Source: Dietzia timorensis
GTDB taxonomy: Bacteria; Actinomycetota; Actinomycetes; Mycobacteriales; Mycobacteriaceae
Length of the DNA stretch: 64,000 nucleotides
NCBI RefSeq assembly: GCF_001659785.1
Contig: NZ_CP015961.1
Location: 1,674,001 to 1,738,000, forward strand
Direction: 5' to 3'
The translations under genes were made by a program, and so were the position numbers. Position 1 is the first letter of the stretch; every line of letters begins with the position of its first letter. Below, piece after piece: positions 8,312-17,675 of the stretch. The notes below the pieces were generated by a model, which did not search any database, was not told the origin of the DNA, and worked only from the letters and a program-made list of their open reading frames with translations.

Positions 8312-10126
8312 TTGACTCACGCTGGCCCAAGCACGTCCGCCACCGCTTCGCAGCCGCCGCAGCAGAACCTTCGTGCATGGCAGCGCACGGCGATGCGCAA
8401 GTACCTCATGGCACGTCCGAAGGACTTTCTCGCCGTGGCTACGCCGGGTGCCGGCAAGACGACATTCGCGCTGCGCCTCGCCGCCGAGCTGCTTTCCGAC
8501 CGGACCGTCGACACGGTGACCGTCGTCGCGCCGACCGAACACCTCAAGTTCCAGTGGGCCGCTTCTGCGGCGCGTTCTGGGATCGTGCTGGACCCGGAAT
8601 ACTCCAACGCCTCCGGCGCTCTTCCTCCCGAATACCATGGCGTTGTCGTCACTTACGCGCAGGTCGCAGCGATGCCCTACAAGCACCGCGTGCGCACCGA
8701 AGCCAAGCGCACGCTTGTCATTCTCGACGAGATCCACCACGGCGGCGATGCGAAGAGCTGGGGCGACGGGATCCGCGAAGCATTCTCCGACGCCGAACGC
8801 CGCCTGGCGTTGACCGGAACGCCCTTTCGGTCGGACGATTCGCCCATCCCATTCGTGGAGTACGAGCCTGACGGCGAGGGCCACATGCGCTCGGTCGCCG
8901 ACCACGCCTACGGATATTCCGATGCGCTCGCCGATGGCGTCGTTCGCCCGGTCGTCTTCCTCGCATATTCGGGCGAGGCACGCTGGCGCACCAACGCCGG
9001 CGAGGAGTTCTCCGCGCGCCTGGGCGAACCGCTCAACGCCGAGCAGACTGCACGGGCCTGGCGCGTCGCGCTCGACCCGCACGGCGATTGGATGCCCTCG
9101 GTGCTGCAGGCGGCGCACACGCGCCTGCAGCAGGTACGCGCAGGAGGAGTGTCCGACGCGGGTGGCCTGGTCATCGCCACCGACCAGGAGCGGGCGAGAG
9201 ACTACGCCGCGCTACTCGAGGAGATCACAGGGGACAAGCCCGTCGTAGTGCTCTCCGACGATCCGGGAGCCTCGTCCCGAATCGAGCAGTTCTCCAAATC
9301 CACGGATCGTTGGATGGTAGCCGTGCGTATGGTGTCCGAGGGCGTCGACGTGCCCCGCCTGTGTGTCGGCGTCTACGCGACAAGCGCGTCCACACCGCTC
9401 TACTTCGCCCAGGCGATCGGCCGTTTCGTTCGCGCACGCCGCCCCGGCGAGACCGCCTCGGTATTCCTGCCCTCGGTACCGGTGCTCCTCGATCTCGCCT
9501 CGCAGATGGAGCTTCAGCGAGACCACGTGCTCGGCAAGCCGCACCGCGAATCCGAAGGCTGGGACGACGAGGCTCTCGCCGCCGCGAATGCCACGCAGGA
9601 CCACCCGGACGAGGACGAAGAAGAAAAGGGCTACGTGTCCCTCGGCGCCGATGCCGAGCTCGATCAGGTCGTGTACGAGGGGTCCTCGTACGGCATGGCC
9701 ACATTCTCCGGAAGTGAGGACGAGGCCGATTACCTTGGTCTCCCGGGTCTCCTCGGCGCGGACGACGTCAAGGCCCTGCTGCGCAAACGCGAGAAGGAAC
9801 AGATCGCCGCGGAATCCACTAGAGGTGAGGCGGCGGCCAGTGCCGCAGCAGGCAACACCGCCGTCATCGCATCGTCCGGTACGAACGCCGCGGACATGAT
9901 TCCGCCGCAGCCGGTCTCGCCGGCCTCGGGCGGTGCGAACACCGCCGCCGAGCGTAAGGAGTTGCGCAAGGAGCTCAACACGCTTGTGTCGGTCTATTCG
10001 AAGCGCCTCAACATGTCGCACGGATCGATCCATAACAAGCTCCGCGCGAGCTGCGGCGGGCCGCCGGTGCCGATGGCCTCGGTAGAAGAGATCCGGTCTC
10101 GGATTTCCGAGCTACGCCGCTGGTAG
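8312..10126 (+). CDS. Superfamily 2 DEAD/DEAH-box helicase
   Basis: 604 residues. Walker A is ATPGAGKTT (~46-54), Walker B ILDEIH (DEAH-like; ~138), motif III is LTGTPF, and motif VI is QAIGRFVRARR (~370). The layout is ResIII-like helicase followed by a Helicase_C domain, then an acidic linker and a C-terminal helical segment (ELRKELNTLVSVYSKRL). A TTG start at 8312 is needed, because the Q-like motif NLRAWQRTAMRKYL would be cut by the first in-frame ATG. This helicase accompanies DUF3039 in many actinobacteria. The nucleic-acid substrate is unknown. Confidence 0.85.
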   Translation: MTHAGPSTSATASQPPQQNLRAWQRTAMRKYLMARPKDFLAVATPGAGKTTFALRLAAELLSDRTVDTVTVVAPTEHLKFQWAASAARSGIVLDPEYSNASGALPPEYHGVVVTYAQVAAMPYKHRVRTEAKRTLVILDEIHHGGDAKSWGDGIREAFSDAERRLALTGTPFRSDDSPIPFVEYEPDGEGHMRSVADHAYGYSDALADGVVRPVVFLAYSGEARWRTNAGEEFSARLGEPLNAEQTARAWRVALDPHGDWMPSVLQAAHTRLQQVRAGGVSDAGGLVIATDQERARDYAALLEEITGDKPVVVLSDDPGASSRIEQFSKSTDRWMVAVRMVSEGVDVPRLCVGVYATSASTPLYFAQAIGRFVRARRPGETASVFLPSVPVLLDLASQMELQRDHVLGKPHRESEGWDDEALAAANATQDHPDEDEEEKGYVSLGADAELDQVVYEGSSYGMATFSGSEDEADYLGLPGLLGADDVKALLRKREKEQIAAESTRGEAAASAAAGNTAVIASSGTNAADMIPPQPVSPASGGANTAAERKELRKELNTLVSVYSKRLNMSHGSIHNKLRASCGGPPVPMASVEEIRSRISELRRW

Positions 10127-10151
10127 TTTATGACGCCGGACGGCGATGCGC

Positions 10152-11027
10152 TCAAGTCTGCGGCTCCTCGACGAAGTCGACGAACGCACGGGCGGCTGGA
10201 CTCGGATTGAACCGGCTCCACACGAGGTACTGAGTACGTTCGGGCCCGCCGTTCACTGCGATCGCCCGAACTCCTGTCGAATCGGAAATTGCTTCGGGCG
10301 ACAACAGGCACACCGCCAACCCTTCCCGTACGAGCCCGAGAAGGGATTCCGGAGTGTCCGCCTCGAATCGCACATTGCGCTCGATGCCGGCGGATACGAA
10401 GACGACATCGCTTTGCTCTCGACCTGCCCCGCCCGTGGCGAAGTCGGCGAACACCTCTTCCGTCAACTCCGCGAGATCGACCGACTCTCGATGAGCAAGA
10501 CGGTGGCCGGCGTGAACAATCGCCGCTAACCGTTCGGTCGTGAGATGTGCCGATTCGACGCCCTTGGGGGCGCGACCTCGGGGCATGCCGACAACGCCGA
10601 CATCGAGCGCTCCATCGGCCACGGACTCGACGATGTCGTCGCTCGCCCGGACGGACAGCGAGGTATTCACCTGCGGGAATGATTCGTGAAAATGGCGAAG
10701 TAGAACGGGCACATTTACCGCGCTCACCGTGGGAATCATTCCGATTTTCAGTGCACCGTTAACGATCCCGTGAGCCGCAACGGCCTCCTGCGCAGCGAGT
10801 TCCGCGCTCTCTAACGCGCGCCGCGCGTGCGGCAGGAACGCGGCACCGGCGGGAGTGAGATCCACACGCCTGCTCGTTCGTGCGAACAGGTCCGTGCCCA
10901 ACTCGGACTCCAGCGCCTTGATCTGGTGGCTCAACGCGGACTGCACCACGAAACAACGCTTGGCAGCTCGGGTAAAGTTCGCCTCTTCGGCCACGGCGAT
11001 CACATACCTGAGTTGTTGCAGCTCCAT
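10152..11027 (-). CDS. LysR-family transcriptional regulator
   Basis: 291 residues. The N-terminal winged helix has the LysR pattern LQQLRYVIAVAEEANFTRAA with SALSHQIKALESELG as recognition helix. The effector-binding half begins near residue 90 (IGMIPTVSAVNVPVLLRHF). It is divergent from the EamA transporter gene across an 80-bp spacer, the usual arrangement in which a LysR protein controls the neighbouring gene and itself. The inducer is unknown. The ATG at 11027 is chosen; the 54 upstream codons read into the promoter region. Confidence 0.9.
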   Translation of the reverse strand: MELQQLRYVIAVAEEANFTRAAKRCFVVQSALSHQIKALESELGTDLFARTSRRVDLTPAGAAFLPHARRALESAELAAQEAVAAHGIVNGALKIGMIPTVSAVNVPVLLRHFHESFPQVNTSLSVRASDDIVESVADGALDVGVVGMPRGRAPKGVESAHLTTERLAAIVHAGHRLAHRESVDLAELTEEVFADFATGGAGREQSDVVFVSAGIERNVRFEADTPESLLGLVREGLAVCLLSPEAISDSTGVRAIAVNGGPERTQYLVWSRFNPSPAARAFVDFVEEPQT

Positions 11028-11107
11028 GCGATCAATCTTCCACGTCGATCGATACGATGACAACAATGTGTTGGACTCATCCGTAGTGGTGAACGGATAG
11101 TTTTCGT

Positions 11108-12031
11108 ATGCAACTGATACGACAACTCGACCTTCCGGCCCCTCGCCTACTCGGGTGGACGCTTCTTGCCGCCAGCGCCCCGGCCACATGGGGCACGACC
11201 TACTTCGTGACCACGGAATATTTGCCTGATGGGCCGCTATTCGCAGCCCTCATGCGTTCACTTCCCGTTGGCCTCCTCGGGCTTCTGATCGTTCGCAAGC
11301 TACCGAGCGGACGTTGGTGGTGGCGGATGGGACTGCTGGGAGCGCTCAACATCGGCGCATTCTTTCCACTACTCTTCGTTGCCGCGGAAAGGCTGCCCGG
11401 CGGCGTCGCTGGAACGCTCATCGCCGCCCAGCCCGTCTTCGTCGCCGTTCTCACCGTCCCTCTGTTGTCCGAGAAGCTCTCACGATGGCGTCTTGGTTGG
11501 GGAGTAGTGGGCGTCCTCGGGGTCGGCCTAGTCGTTATTGGACCGGACGCCGCGTTGGACCCACTGGGAATATGTGCAGGCCTTCTGGCAGCAGTCGCGA
11601 TGGGCACTGGACTCGTTCTCACCAAACGGTGGGGAAGTATGCCAAATGTTGGAAGCCTGACCATCGCGTCGTGGCAGCTCACGGCCGGCGGACTCGTGCT
11701 TCTCGCGCCTACCCTTCTCTTCGAAGGTGTTCCCTCCGGCATCGATGCTCGAGCGGTTGGCGGCTATCTCTGGCTCGCGATCCCAGGAGCCCTCGTGACA
11801 TATACGTTTCTTTTCGCCGGTATCCGCCGTATTCCCGTGACCGCGGCATCGCTATTGGGGATCTTGTCACCGCTCGTAGCCGCGACGCTTGGGGTGCTCG
11901 TCGCCGGTGAAGAACTCACCGTCTTCCAGGTGGCCGGCTTCGCCGTGGCTTTGTCTGCCATGGCTTCGGGGCAATTGACCGGACGAAGGCGTTCGACCGG
12001 ACCAGCGCGCGAATTGGAGGCGGTTCGGTGA
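11108..12031 (+). CDS. EamA/DMT-family transporter
   Basis: 307 residues with about ten predicted membrane helices arranged as two EamA repeats (first ~15-140, second ~155-290; PAVVAATLGVLVAGEEL-type end). The family exports amino acids, metabolites or drugs; the substrate cannot be read from sequence. Its stop overlaps the start of the following NAD-binding protein (TGATG), so they form an operon under the divergent LysR regulator. Confidence 0.85.
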   Translation: MQLIRQLDLPAPRLLGWTLLAASAPATWGTTYFVTTEYLPDGPLFAALMRSLPVGLLGLLIVRKLPSGRWWWRMGLLGALNIGAFFPLLFVAAERLPGGVAGTLIAAQPVFVAVLTVPLLSEKLSRWRLGWGVVGVLGVGLVVIGPDAALDPLGICAGLLAAVAMGTGLVLTKRWGSMPNVGSLTIASWQLTAGGLVLLAPTLLFEGVPSGIDARAVGGYLWLAIPGALVTYTFLFAGIRRIPVTAASLLGILSPLVAATLGVLVAGEELTVFQVAGFAVALSAMASGQLTGRRRSTGPARELEAVR

Positions 12032-12699
12032 TGGCAATCGTGAACCGACTTCGCATACTCGTCATAGGCGCAACCGGAATGGCAGGTAGCGCCATATCGA
12101 ACGAGGCACTCGCCCGAGGGCACTCGGTCATCGGTGCGTCGCGATCCCGACCAGAGTCGGACAGGCTCGAATCGATGGCGCACCACGTGTTGCTCGACGC
12201 TCGTGAGCCGTCGACGATTGTGGGGGCGCTGAAGGGGATCGACGTCATCGTGCTTGCCGGCCGTCCCACTTCCGGAAACGAGATGGATATCGTGCCCATG
12301 ACGCACAACGTTCTGCAAGCAGCCGCGTCGTTGCAGCTCCGAGTAGTCGTCGTGGGTGGCGCTGGCGCGTTAAAGGTCCCCGGTGATCCCGAGTCACGTC
12401 TGGTTGAGAACGACGAGTTCGTGCCTTTGGAATGGAAATCAGTCGCGCGAGCGAGCCTCGCTCAACTGGCGGTTTGTTATTCATTCCCGGACGGGAACTG
12501 GGTCTATCTCAGTCCGTCAGCACAGTTCGAGCCGGGGCAAGGATCGAATGCCGTCGTCCGCGGGGGCGACGAGCTTCTCGTGTCCTCGAGCGGCGTTTCG
12601 CGGATCACCTCTGCAGACCTCGCGATCGTTGCCTGTGACGAAATCGACAAGCCGACAGGACTTCGTCACGTCACCGCAATGAGTGACGCCCCCGCCTAG
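12031..12699 (+). CDS. NAD(P)-binding Rossmann protein (NmrA/atypical SDR-like)
   Basis: 222 residues. The N-terminus has the dinucleotide-binding motif VIGATGMAGSAI (GxxGxxG). The rest fits the short NAD(P)H-binding family related to NmrA and YwnB, which includes reductases and redox-sensing proteins. There is no obvious YxxxK catalytic pair. ATG 12031 overlaps the stop of the transporter by one base, with GGAGG nearby; a GTG three bases earlier is also possible. It is in an operon with the transporter. Confidence 0.8.
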   Translation: MAIVNRLRILVIGATGMAGSAISNEALARGHSVIGASRSRPESDRLESMAHHVLLDAREPSTIVGALKGIDVIVLAGRPTSGNEMDIVPMTHNVLQAAASLQLRVVVVGGAGALKVPGDPESRLVENDEFVPLEWKSVARASLAQLAVCYSFPDGNWVYLSPSAQFEPGQGSNAVVRGGDELLVSSSGVSRITSADLAIVACDEIDKPTGLRHVTAMSDAPA

Positions 12700-12716
12700 T
12701 GAAAGGCGAGGGCGTC
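12685..12716. terminator. GC-rich hairpin between convergent genes
   Basis: GACGCCCCCGCC (12685-12696) pairs with GGCGAGGGCGTC (12705-12716) around an 8-nt loop containing the upstream stop codon. There is no clear U-tract, so termination is inferred from position between two convergent genes. Confidence 0.5.
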
Positions 12717-12739
12717 GCGTCCGCGTGAAGGATCCGGAT

Positions 12740-14260
12740 CTAGTCGAGGTAATCGCGTAGGACCTGGGAGCGCGACGGGTGCCGCAGCTTCGACATAGTC
12801 TTCGATTCAATCTGGCGGATACGCTCACGCGTGACTCCGTAGACCTGCCCGATTTCGTCTAAAGTGCGCGGCATACCATCGGTGAGACCGAAACGCAGGC
12901 GTACGACCCCGGCCTCGCGCTCGGAAAGCGTCTCCAGCACCGAGCCGAGCTGATCCTGCAAAAGTGTGAAGCTCACCGCGTCGACAGCAACGACGGCCTC
13001 GGAATCCTCGATGAAATCGCCGAGTTGGGAATCGCCCTCGTCGCCGATGGTCTGGTCGAGGGAAATCGGCTCGCGCGCGTACTGCTGGATCTCCATGACC
13101 TTCTCCTCGGAGATATCCATCTCCTTGGCGAGCTCGGCCGGTGTGGGCTCGCGCCCGAGGTCCTGGAGCAGCTCACGCTGGATACGGCCGAGCTTGTTGA
13201 TCACTTCCACCATGTGCACCGGAATACGGATGGTGCGGGCCTGGTCGGCCATGGCGCGCGTAATCGCCTGGCGGATCCACCACGTGGCGTACGTGGAGAA
13301 CTTATAACCCTTGGAGTAGTCGAACTTCTCCACCGCGCGGATCAGACCGAGGTTACCTTCCTGGATGAGATCCAGGAACGCCATCCCACGCCCGGTGTAG
13401 CGCTTGGCGAGGGAGACCACCAGTCGGAGGTTAGCCTCGAGGAGGTGGTTCTTGGCGCGCACGCCATCGCGCTCGATCCAGCGGAAGTCGCGCCGCTGCT
13501 GCGGAGTGAGCTTCTTGCCGTCCTCGGCCATCTGCTTGACGAGGTGAGTGGTGTAAAGTCCGGCCTCAATGCGCTTGGCGAGGTCGACTTCTTCCTCCGC
13601 ATTGAGCAGCGCGACCTTGCCGATTTGTTTGAGGTACGCGCGGACCGAGTCCGCCGAGGCGGTGAGCTCGGCGTCCTTACGAGCCTGGCGCAGCGCCTCC
13701 GACTCTTCCTCGTCCCAGACGAAGTCGCCGGAAGCCTTGTCCTTAGCGGTCGGCTTCTTCTCGACCTCTGCGTCGGCCTCGGGATCCTCTTCCTCGGCCT
13801 CTACTGCGCTCTTGGGCGTGACGACGGCCTTATTGTCGTTGTCGGAGTCGTCCTCGTCGATGTCGGCGTCATCCTCGATCGCCGGATCCTCGGCGAGCTC
13901 GCCGCTGTCAGGCTCTACGTCGGCGTCGTCGTTGTCCGCGAACTCGTCCTGCTCGGTGGCTGGATCGATAGCCGTCGACTCGGCGGGATCGGCGTCCTTG
14001 GCCGCCGCGCTCTTGGCCGCGGTCTTCTTCGCTGCGGCCTTCTTCGCGGTCGCCTTCGCAGCGCCGGCGGCGGTTTTCTTGGCTGCGGTCTTTTTCGCCG
14101 CCGTCTTTTTGGCCGCGGTCTTTTTCGCCGCAGTCTTCTTCGCCGCAGTTTTCTTGGCCGCCGTCTTCTTGGGGGCGGCCTTCTTAGCCGGCGCGCTTCC
14201 GGATCCCGCGTCGACCTCTGCCGACGTCTGAGTGGAAGTATCGCTATCGGTGGCTACCAC
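12740..14260 (-). CDS. sigA: Primary RNA polymerase sigma factor SigA
   Basis: 506 residues from GTG 14260. The first ~60 residues are a histone-H1-like tail of repeated KKTAA units, then ~110 acidic residues, then the conserved sigma core: region 1.2 ([18 protein letters not shown]), region 2 ([19 protein letters not shown]), region 3, and region 4.2 ([20 protein letters not shown]). The GTG has AAAGGGG five bases upstream, while the upstream ATG at 14278 has no ribosome site. Mycobacterial SigA has a similar basic then acidic N-terminus. This is the housekeeping sigma factor for all vegetative promoters. Confidence 0.95.
   Translation of the reverse strand: MVATDSDTSTQTSAEVDAGSGSAPAKKAAPKKTAAKKTAAKKTAAKKTAAKKTAAKKTAAKKTAAGAAKATAKKAAAKKTAAKSAAAKDADPAESTAIDPATEQDEFADNDDADVEPDSGELAEDPAIEDDADIDEDDSDNDNKAVVTPKSAVEAEEEDPEADAEVEKKPTAKDKASGDFVWDEEESEALRQARKDAELTASADSVRAYLKQIGKVALLNAEEEVDLAKRIEAGLYTTHLVKQMAEDGKKLTPQQRRDFRWIERDGVRAKNHLLEANLRLVVSLAKRYTGRGMAFLDLIQEGNLGLIRAVEKFDYSKGYKFSTYATWWIRQAITRAMADQARTIRIPVHMVEVINKLGRIQRELLQDLGREPTPAELAKEMDISEEKVMEIQQYAREPISLDQTIGDEGDSQLGDFIEDSEAVVAVDAVSFTLLQDQLGSVLETLSEREAGVVRLRFGLTDGMPRTLDEIGQVYGVTRERIRQIESKTMSKLRHPSRSQVLRDYLD
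14076..14178 (-). repeat. In-frame KKTAA repeat tract in sigA
   Basis: A 15-bp unit encoding Lys-Lys-Thr-Ala-Ala is repeated about seven times with only synonymous variation. It is prone to slippage, so copy number may vary between strains. It also produces spurious long hydrophobic ORFs on the plus strand. Confidence 0.8.
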
Positions 14261-14419
14261 GCATGCCCCTTTGTACATCGCTGAAGAAAGTCGTTCACCG
14301 CAGCGCGGAGCGCCGTGCTCGCGATGAATGCGAGTGTCGACGAAACCGCGCGCAAAAAGCGCCCAATAACCCAGGCGCTTGATCTCTGCGTGACATTGTA
14401 ACGAGCTTTGCGCACATTA

Positions 14420-14448
14420 AAGTATCTGCCCTGCTAGAAAGGCTACAA
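14420..14448 (-). promoter_or_regulatory. Candidate sigA promoter
   Basis: Minus-strand TTGTAG (14443-14448) and ATACTT (14420-14425) are spaced by 17 nt, about 160 nt before the sigA start. The -35 match is moderate and the -10 weak. Confidence 0.3.
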
Positions 14449-15326
14449 TGGACCCACATTACTGCAGCAGGCCACGTTTGGGTACCCGCAGAAAATCGCT
14501 GCGAGAGATCATCGCTCCCGCGCGCTGCCACGTGCGGCACATCTAGCTGAACACGCCGGAGCACGCCAAGGTGGCGCTATTGAGTATCACTCCGCCCGGG
14601 GTGGTTCCGCTCGTCGCTGGAATCAAGTCGACACGCCACAGTGCAGTTAGCGATATTGGGCGTTGACCCGAACCTGTCGGAAGCCGGTGATCCGTCATTG
14701 GTCGCATCGAACTAGGGCGCTCACGCGCTGCAGGAACTTCAGTTCTGGGGCACTGAGGTACAGGCTCGTGCCGGACTCCGAGTGAGGTGTGCTCGGGATT
14801 CGTCGGCTGTGGCCGTGAGGCGGCTGCTGGCTGTTCTCACCTCGGATGGTCGCGTTTCAGAGATCCGGCCCAACGCTCACTCGATGCGACACCGCTAGCA
14901 CCTCCGCGGTTGTCGACGACTCCTCAACCCGACGAATCATCGCCAGGCTCACGGGCTGCTGACGCAGTGCAGGGTGAAATTTCTACTCGTCATCTACTTC
15001 TTTCCAGCTCGAAAGAAAGTGGCATGAAACCTGGTTCGGTTCAGAATTCAGGATTACAGAGTTCTACCAGGGGAGCGATATGCGGTGATTGTGCTCTGGT
15101 GATGCCTGCGCGTCCCCTTCGACTCAGCTCAACATAAGTGATTGCATTCGTAACATAGTTAGTTGAACTGAGTAACGTTCCACCTAATGAGGGTTGTTCG
15201 CCCGATGTGTGAGAGCAGGGCTAACGTGTCGCCCAGTGCTGTCGCAATACGCTTCGCGCAACGTTGACACTAGGCACTGTTTATCGCCAACAAAGGCGCT
15301 AAACCTGACAACATGAAGGAATGGTT
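14449..15326. other. Long intergenic stretch with no recognisable gene
   Basis: Nearly 900 bp between the sigA promoter and the secreted-protein gene. Open frames here are short, Ser/Arg/Pro-rich and unlike any family I know. No tRNA, riboswitch or transposase was recognised. It probably holds the promoter of the secreted-protein gene near its right end; a TTGACA at ~15263 lacks a convincing partner. Confidence 0.4.
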
Positions 15327-16139
15327 ATGAAATTCTCGCGTCGGTCCATGCTGGCCGTAGCCCCCGTTGTTGCTCTCGCCGGATCCGCGCTTTCGGCTCC
15401 CGTCGCCGGTGCCCAGTCGGTCGAAATGGGATCGCTTTCTCCGGAGGCGATTCAGGGTTCGATCATGGGGCAATCGTGCGCGCTCGCAACTACAGCCACA
15501 AAGGACGGAGTCGAAGGTAACTCCTACGCAGACGTCTCATCCCGCACCGGTGTCGTGGAAGAGAAGGATAAGGCCTACTTCCGTGTCGATGGCTGGGGTG
15601 GTACCGGCGGTCAGAACGCTCGCATCGCCTTCGCGACCGAGAAGCCGCTCAAGAACGTCAAAATCACTCTCAAGCTTGACGACAAGCTGAAGGAGGTAAA
15701 GGCACACGATCCGCAGCCTGAGCTCGGTATTGCGGTCGGCAAGTACTCCCTGACGGCAGAACCGAAGGTTGGCGTCGACATTCGGGAGAAGGTGACGGAA
15801 AAAATCGAAGGCAATACGATCACCCTCACGATTCCGGAAGTTCCCGCGAACGGATCGCTCGGATACTCGTACTCGTCGACCACCGGGGCGCCCGGGCAGG
15901 GGGAAAAGGTCGTCAATGCGGCATCGTTGACCGGTGAAGGCCTTGCCGAGGCCGGGTTCTGCGAGGACACCCCCGGCGCTCTCGGATCGGTTCCCAGCCC
16001 GGACCTCGGCTCGCTGGCTATTGGCGGTGGACTCGCTATTGCTGCCGCGCTCGCTGCGGGCGGTGGCGCTTGGGCTGTCCAGAACGGACTGATCCAGCTT
16101 CCCCCGGAGCTGGCCGCTATGCTGCCGGCTCAGCAGTAA
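15327..16139 (+). CDS. Secreted, C-terminally anchored protein of unknown function
   Basis: 270 residues. It has a signal peptide (MKFSRRSMLAVAPVVALAG... ending APVAGAQ, cleavage after ~29). The mature part is Lys/Glu-rich with beta-like segments (VKITLKLDDKLKEV, NTITLTIPEV). It contains a Cys pair (SCALA and GFCED) that could form a disulfide. A Gly/Ala-rich hydrophobic segment (~225-250) comes before a short tail, suggesting a membrane anchor. ATG 15327 is preferred over 15321 because GAAGGA then has proper spacing. I do not recognise the family; it may be an envelope protein specific to mycolate-bearing actinobacteria. It is monocistronic, with a strong terminator after it. Confidence 0.75.
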   Translation: MKFSRRSMLAVAPVVALAGSALSAPVAGAQSVEMGSLSPEAIQGSIMGQSCALATTATKDGVEGNSYADVSSRTGVVEEKDKAYFRVDGWGGTGGQNARIAFATEKPLKNVKITLKLDDKLKEVKAHDPQPELGIAVGKYSLTAEPKVGVDIREKVTEKIEGNTITLTIPEVPANGSLGYSYSSTTGAPGQGEKVVNAASLTGEGLAEAGFCEDTPGALGSVPSPDLGSLAIGGGLAIAAALAAGGGAWAVQNGLIQLPPELAAMLPAQQ

Positions 16140-16157
16140 AACCTGAGCCATTATCTA

Positions 16158-16196
16158 GCCGGCCCCTATACGGATCCCTTTCGTGCGGGGGCCGGC
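16158..16196 (+). terminator. Rho-independent terminator after secreted-protein gene
   Basis: GCCGGCCCC (16158-16166) pairs with GGGGCCGGC (16188-16196) and is followed by TTCTTC. Confidence 0.8.
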
Positions 16197-16271
16197 TTCT
16201 TCGTGCCGTATGGGGTACGACGTATGTAAAGGATCTGGGTTCCGTGGCGAACTTTCGCATTCGCCCTCCCG

Positions 16272-16511
16272 TTACCAACGTTTCTCGGCTCTTAAGCGCA
16301 TGACCTCGGCGGTAACACCAGATCGGGTTATGTCGTCGATGTCGGACTGGGCCGGCCAGCACCGACTGGACACGTTCGAGACGCCTTCCAGACGGGCGAT
16401 CGTGGCTTCCGCAACGAACCCGATCTCTTCGGTCTGGCCGAATAGTTTCTGTAGGGACGCAGTGAGAGGCGAGATGCGGTCGATTTTCTGCGCGACGAGC
16501 ACATCACGCAC
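16272..16511 (-). CDS. Unclassified short ORF
   Basis: 79 residues from GTG 16511, with ordinary amino-acid composition (DVLVAQKIDRISPLTASLQ...). The frame stays open upstream to ~16626 and there encodes Cys-containing sequence (CGESKGRRCIECRP) without a start codon. This could be a real small protein or the remnant of a longer one. No family was recognised and no clear ribosome site precedes it. The rest of the 16204-16720 interval shows no gene. Confidence 0.25.
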   Translation of the reverse strand: MRDVLVAQKIDRISPLTASLQKLFGQTEEIGFVAEATIARLEGVSNVSSRCWPAQSDIDDITRSGVTAEVMRLRAEKRW

Positions 16512-16720
16512 GTGTAACCGCCCGCGTCCTAGCCGCGCCGAGAGGGGAGGTCGGCACTCGATGCACCGTCGTCCCTTACTTTCGCCACAAATGTGGGGCA
16601 GGGCGCGTCCGCCCTTTGCTGCATAACTTCACGTTACCGCGCCAGCGAGGTCGATGCATCGGCTGACTTTGACTCTTAGATTGGGTACTAGCGTTTTCAA
16701 TTTTTCACAAGACTTAATAA

Positions 16721-17557
16721 TCAATGAGTTGTTGGCGTTACGCCCGAGAGATCGATTATTCCCGCGTCTCCGGCGGCGAGGGCGGCCGCGCCGATGATCC
16801 CGGCGTCGTTGAGCCGGGTCGCTGCAACGACCTCGGTGCGATTGGTGAGCAGCGGAAACCACTTCTCTGATTCGGCGCTGATGCCTCCGCCGATGACGAT
16901 CAGCCTGGGCCACAAGACGTGCTCGAGCTGTTTGAGAACCGAATCGATGCGCGGCACCCATTCTTCATACGACCACCCATTGGATTCCTTGAGTGAAGGT
17001 GCTGCGAGGTTCTCGGTTTCGTCGACGGTAACCCCGTCAATGTCACGCACGAGGACGTGGCCTAGCTCGGAATTGGGCACGAGCCTGCCGTCGAGGAGAA
17101 GGGCCGAGCCGATTCCGGTGCCCAACGTGAGGAGCAGCGTCAGACCTTTGGTGCCCTTCGCCGCGCCGAACGCGGACTCGGCTATGCCGGCGGCGTCGGC
17201 ATCGTTGAGCGTCACTGTCACGTTATTCGGAAGGTGGCGAGCCAGAAGCTCCTCCACATCGGTGCCGATCCACGAGGGGTCGATGTTGTAGGCGATCTGC
17301 GCGATTCCCTTGTGTACGACGGTCGGGAGCGCGATTCCCACCGGCGCGGTCCACTGCAGGTCGTCGATAACATTGGCGATGGTCGTCGCCACGGCCTCGG
17401 GGGTCGAAGGCTGTGGGGTGTCGATGTAGATTCGCTCACCGATAACCTCGCCCGCACGCAGGTCGATCCGCCCGATCTTGATTCCCGTTCCGCCGACGTC
17501 AACACCGAGCCCGATGTGATCCGTAGCCTCGGTGCCTGATCCGGTGGTGTGTGCCAT
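16721..17557 (-). CDS. ppgK: Polyphosphate glucokinase
   Basis: Phosphorylates glucose with polyphosphate (or ATP) to glucose-6-phosphate. 278 residues, the usual size. It has the ROK-type phosphate-1 motif GVDVGGTGIKIG (~18-29), the catalytic region LNDADAAG (~117) and phosphate-2 LTLGTGIGSALL (~143). The sugar-binding segment ELGHVLV follows, and the adenosine motif VIGGGIS is at ~220. An AGGAG site precedes the ATG. It lies between sigA and suhB as in Mycobacterium and Corynebacterium, and is divergent from suhB. Confidence 0.95.
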   Translation of the reverse strand: MAHTTGSGTEATDHIGLGVDVGGTGIKIGRIDLRAGEVIGERIYIDTPQPSTPEAVATTIANVIDDLQWTAPVGIALPTVVHKGIAQIAYNIDPSWIGTDVEELLARHLPNNVTVTLNDADAAGIAESAFGAAKGTKGLTLLLTLGTGIGSALLLDGRLVPNSELGHVLVRDIDGVTVDETENLAAPSLKESNGWSYEEWVPRIDSVLKQLEHVLWPRLIVIGGGISAESEKWFPLLTNRTEVVAATRLNDAGIIGAAALAAGDAGIIDLSGVTPTTH

Positions 17558-17675
17558 GGTTCTCCTCGACTTGTGGCGCGCGGATGCGCCGCGTGGTCTC
17601 CAGCGGCAAGGTTAATGCCAAGGCGCGTGCGGGGCCACAGAAGGCCGCCCCGCACGCCGAGCCCGAAAGGACGTC

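Noticed and set aside
13025-14284. Long plus-strand ORF (419 codons) opposite sigA
   Set aside because: Entirely antisense to sigA; its Leu/Gly/Arg-rich translation is the reverse of the KKTAA and acidic tracts.
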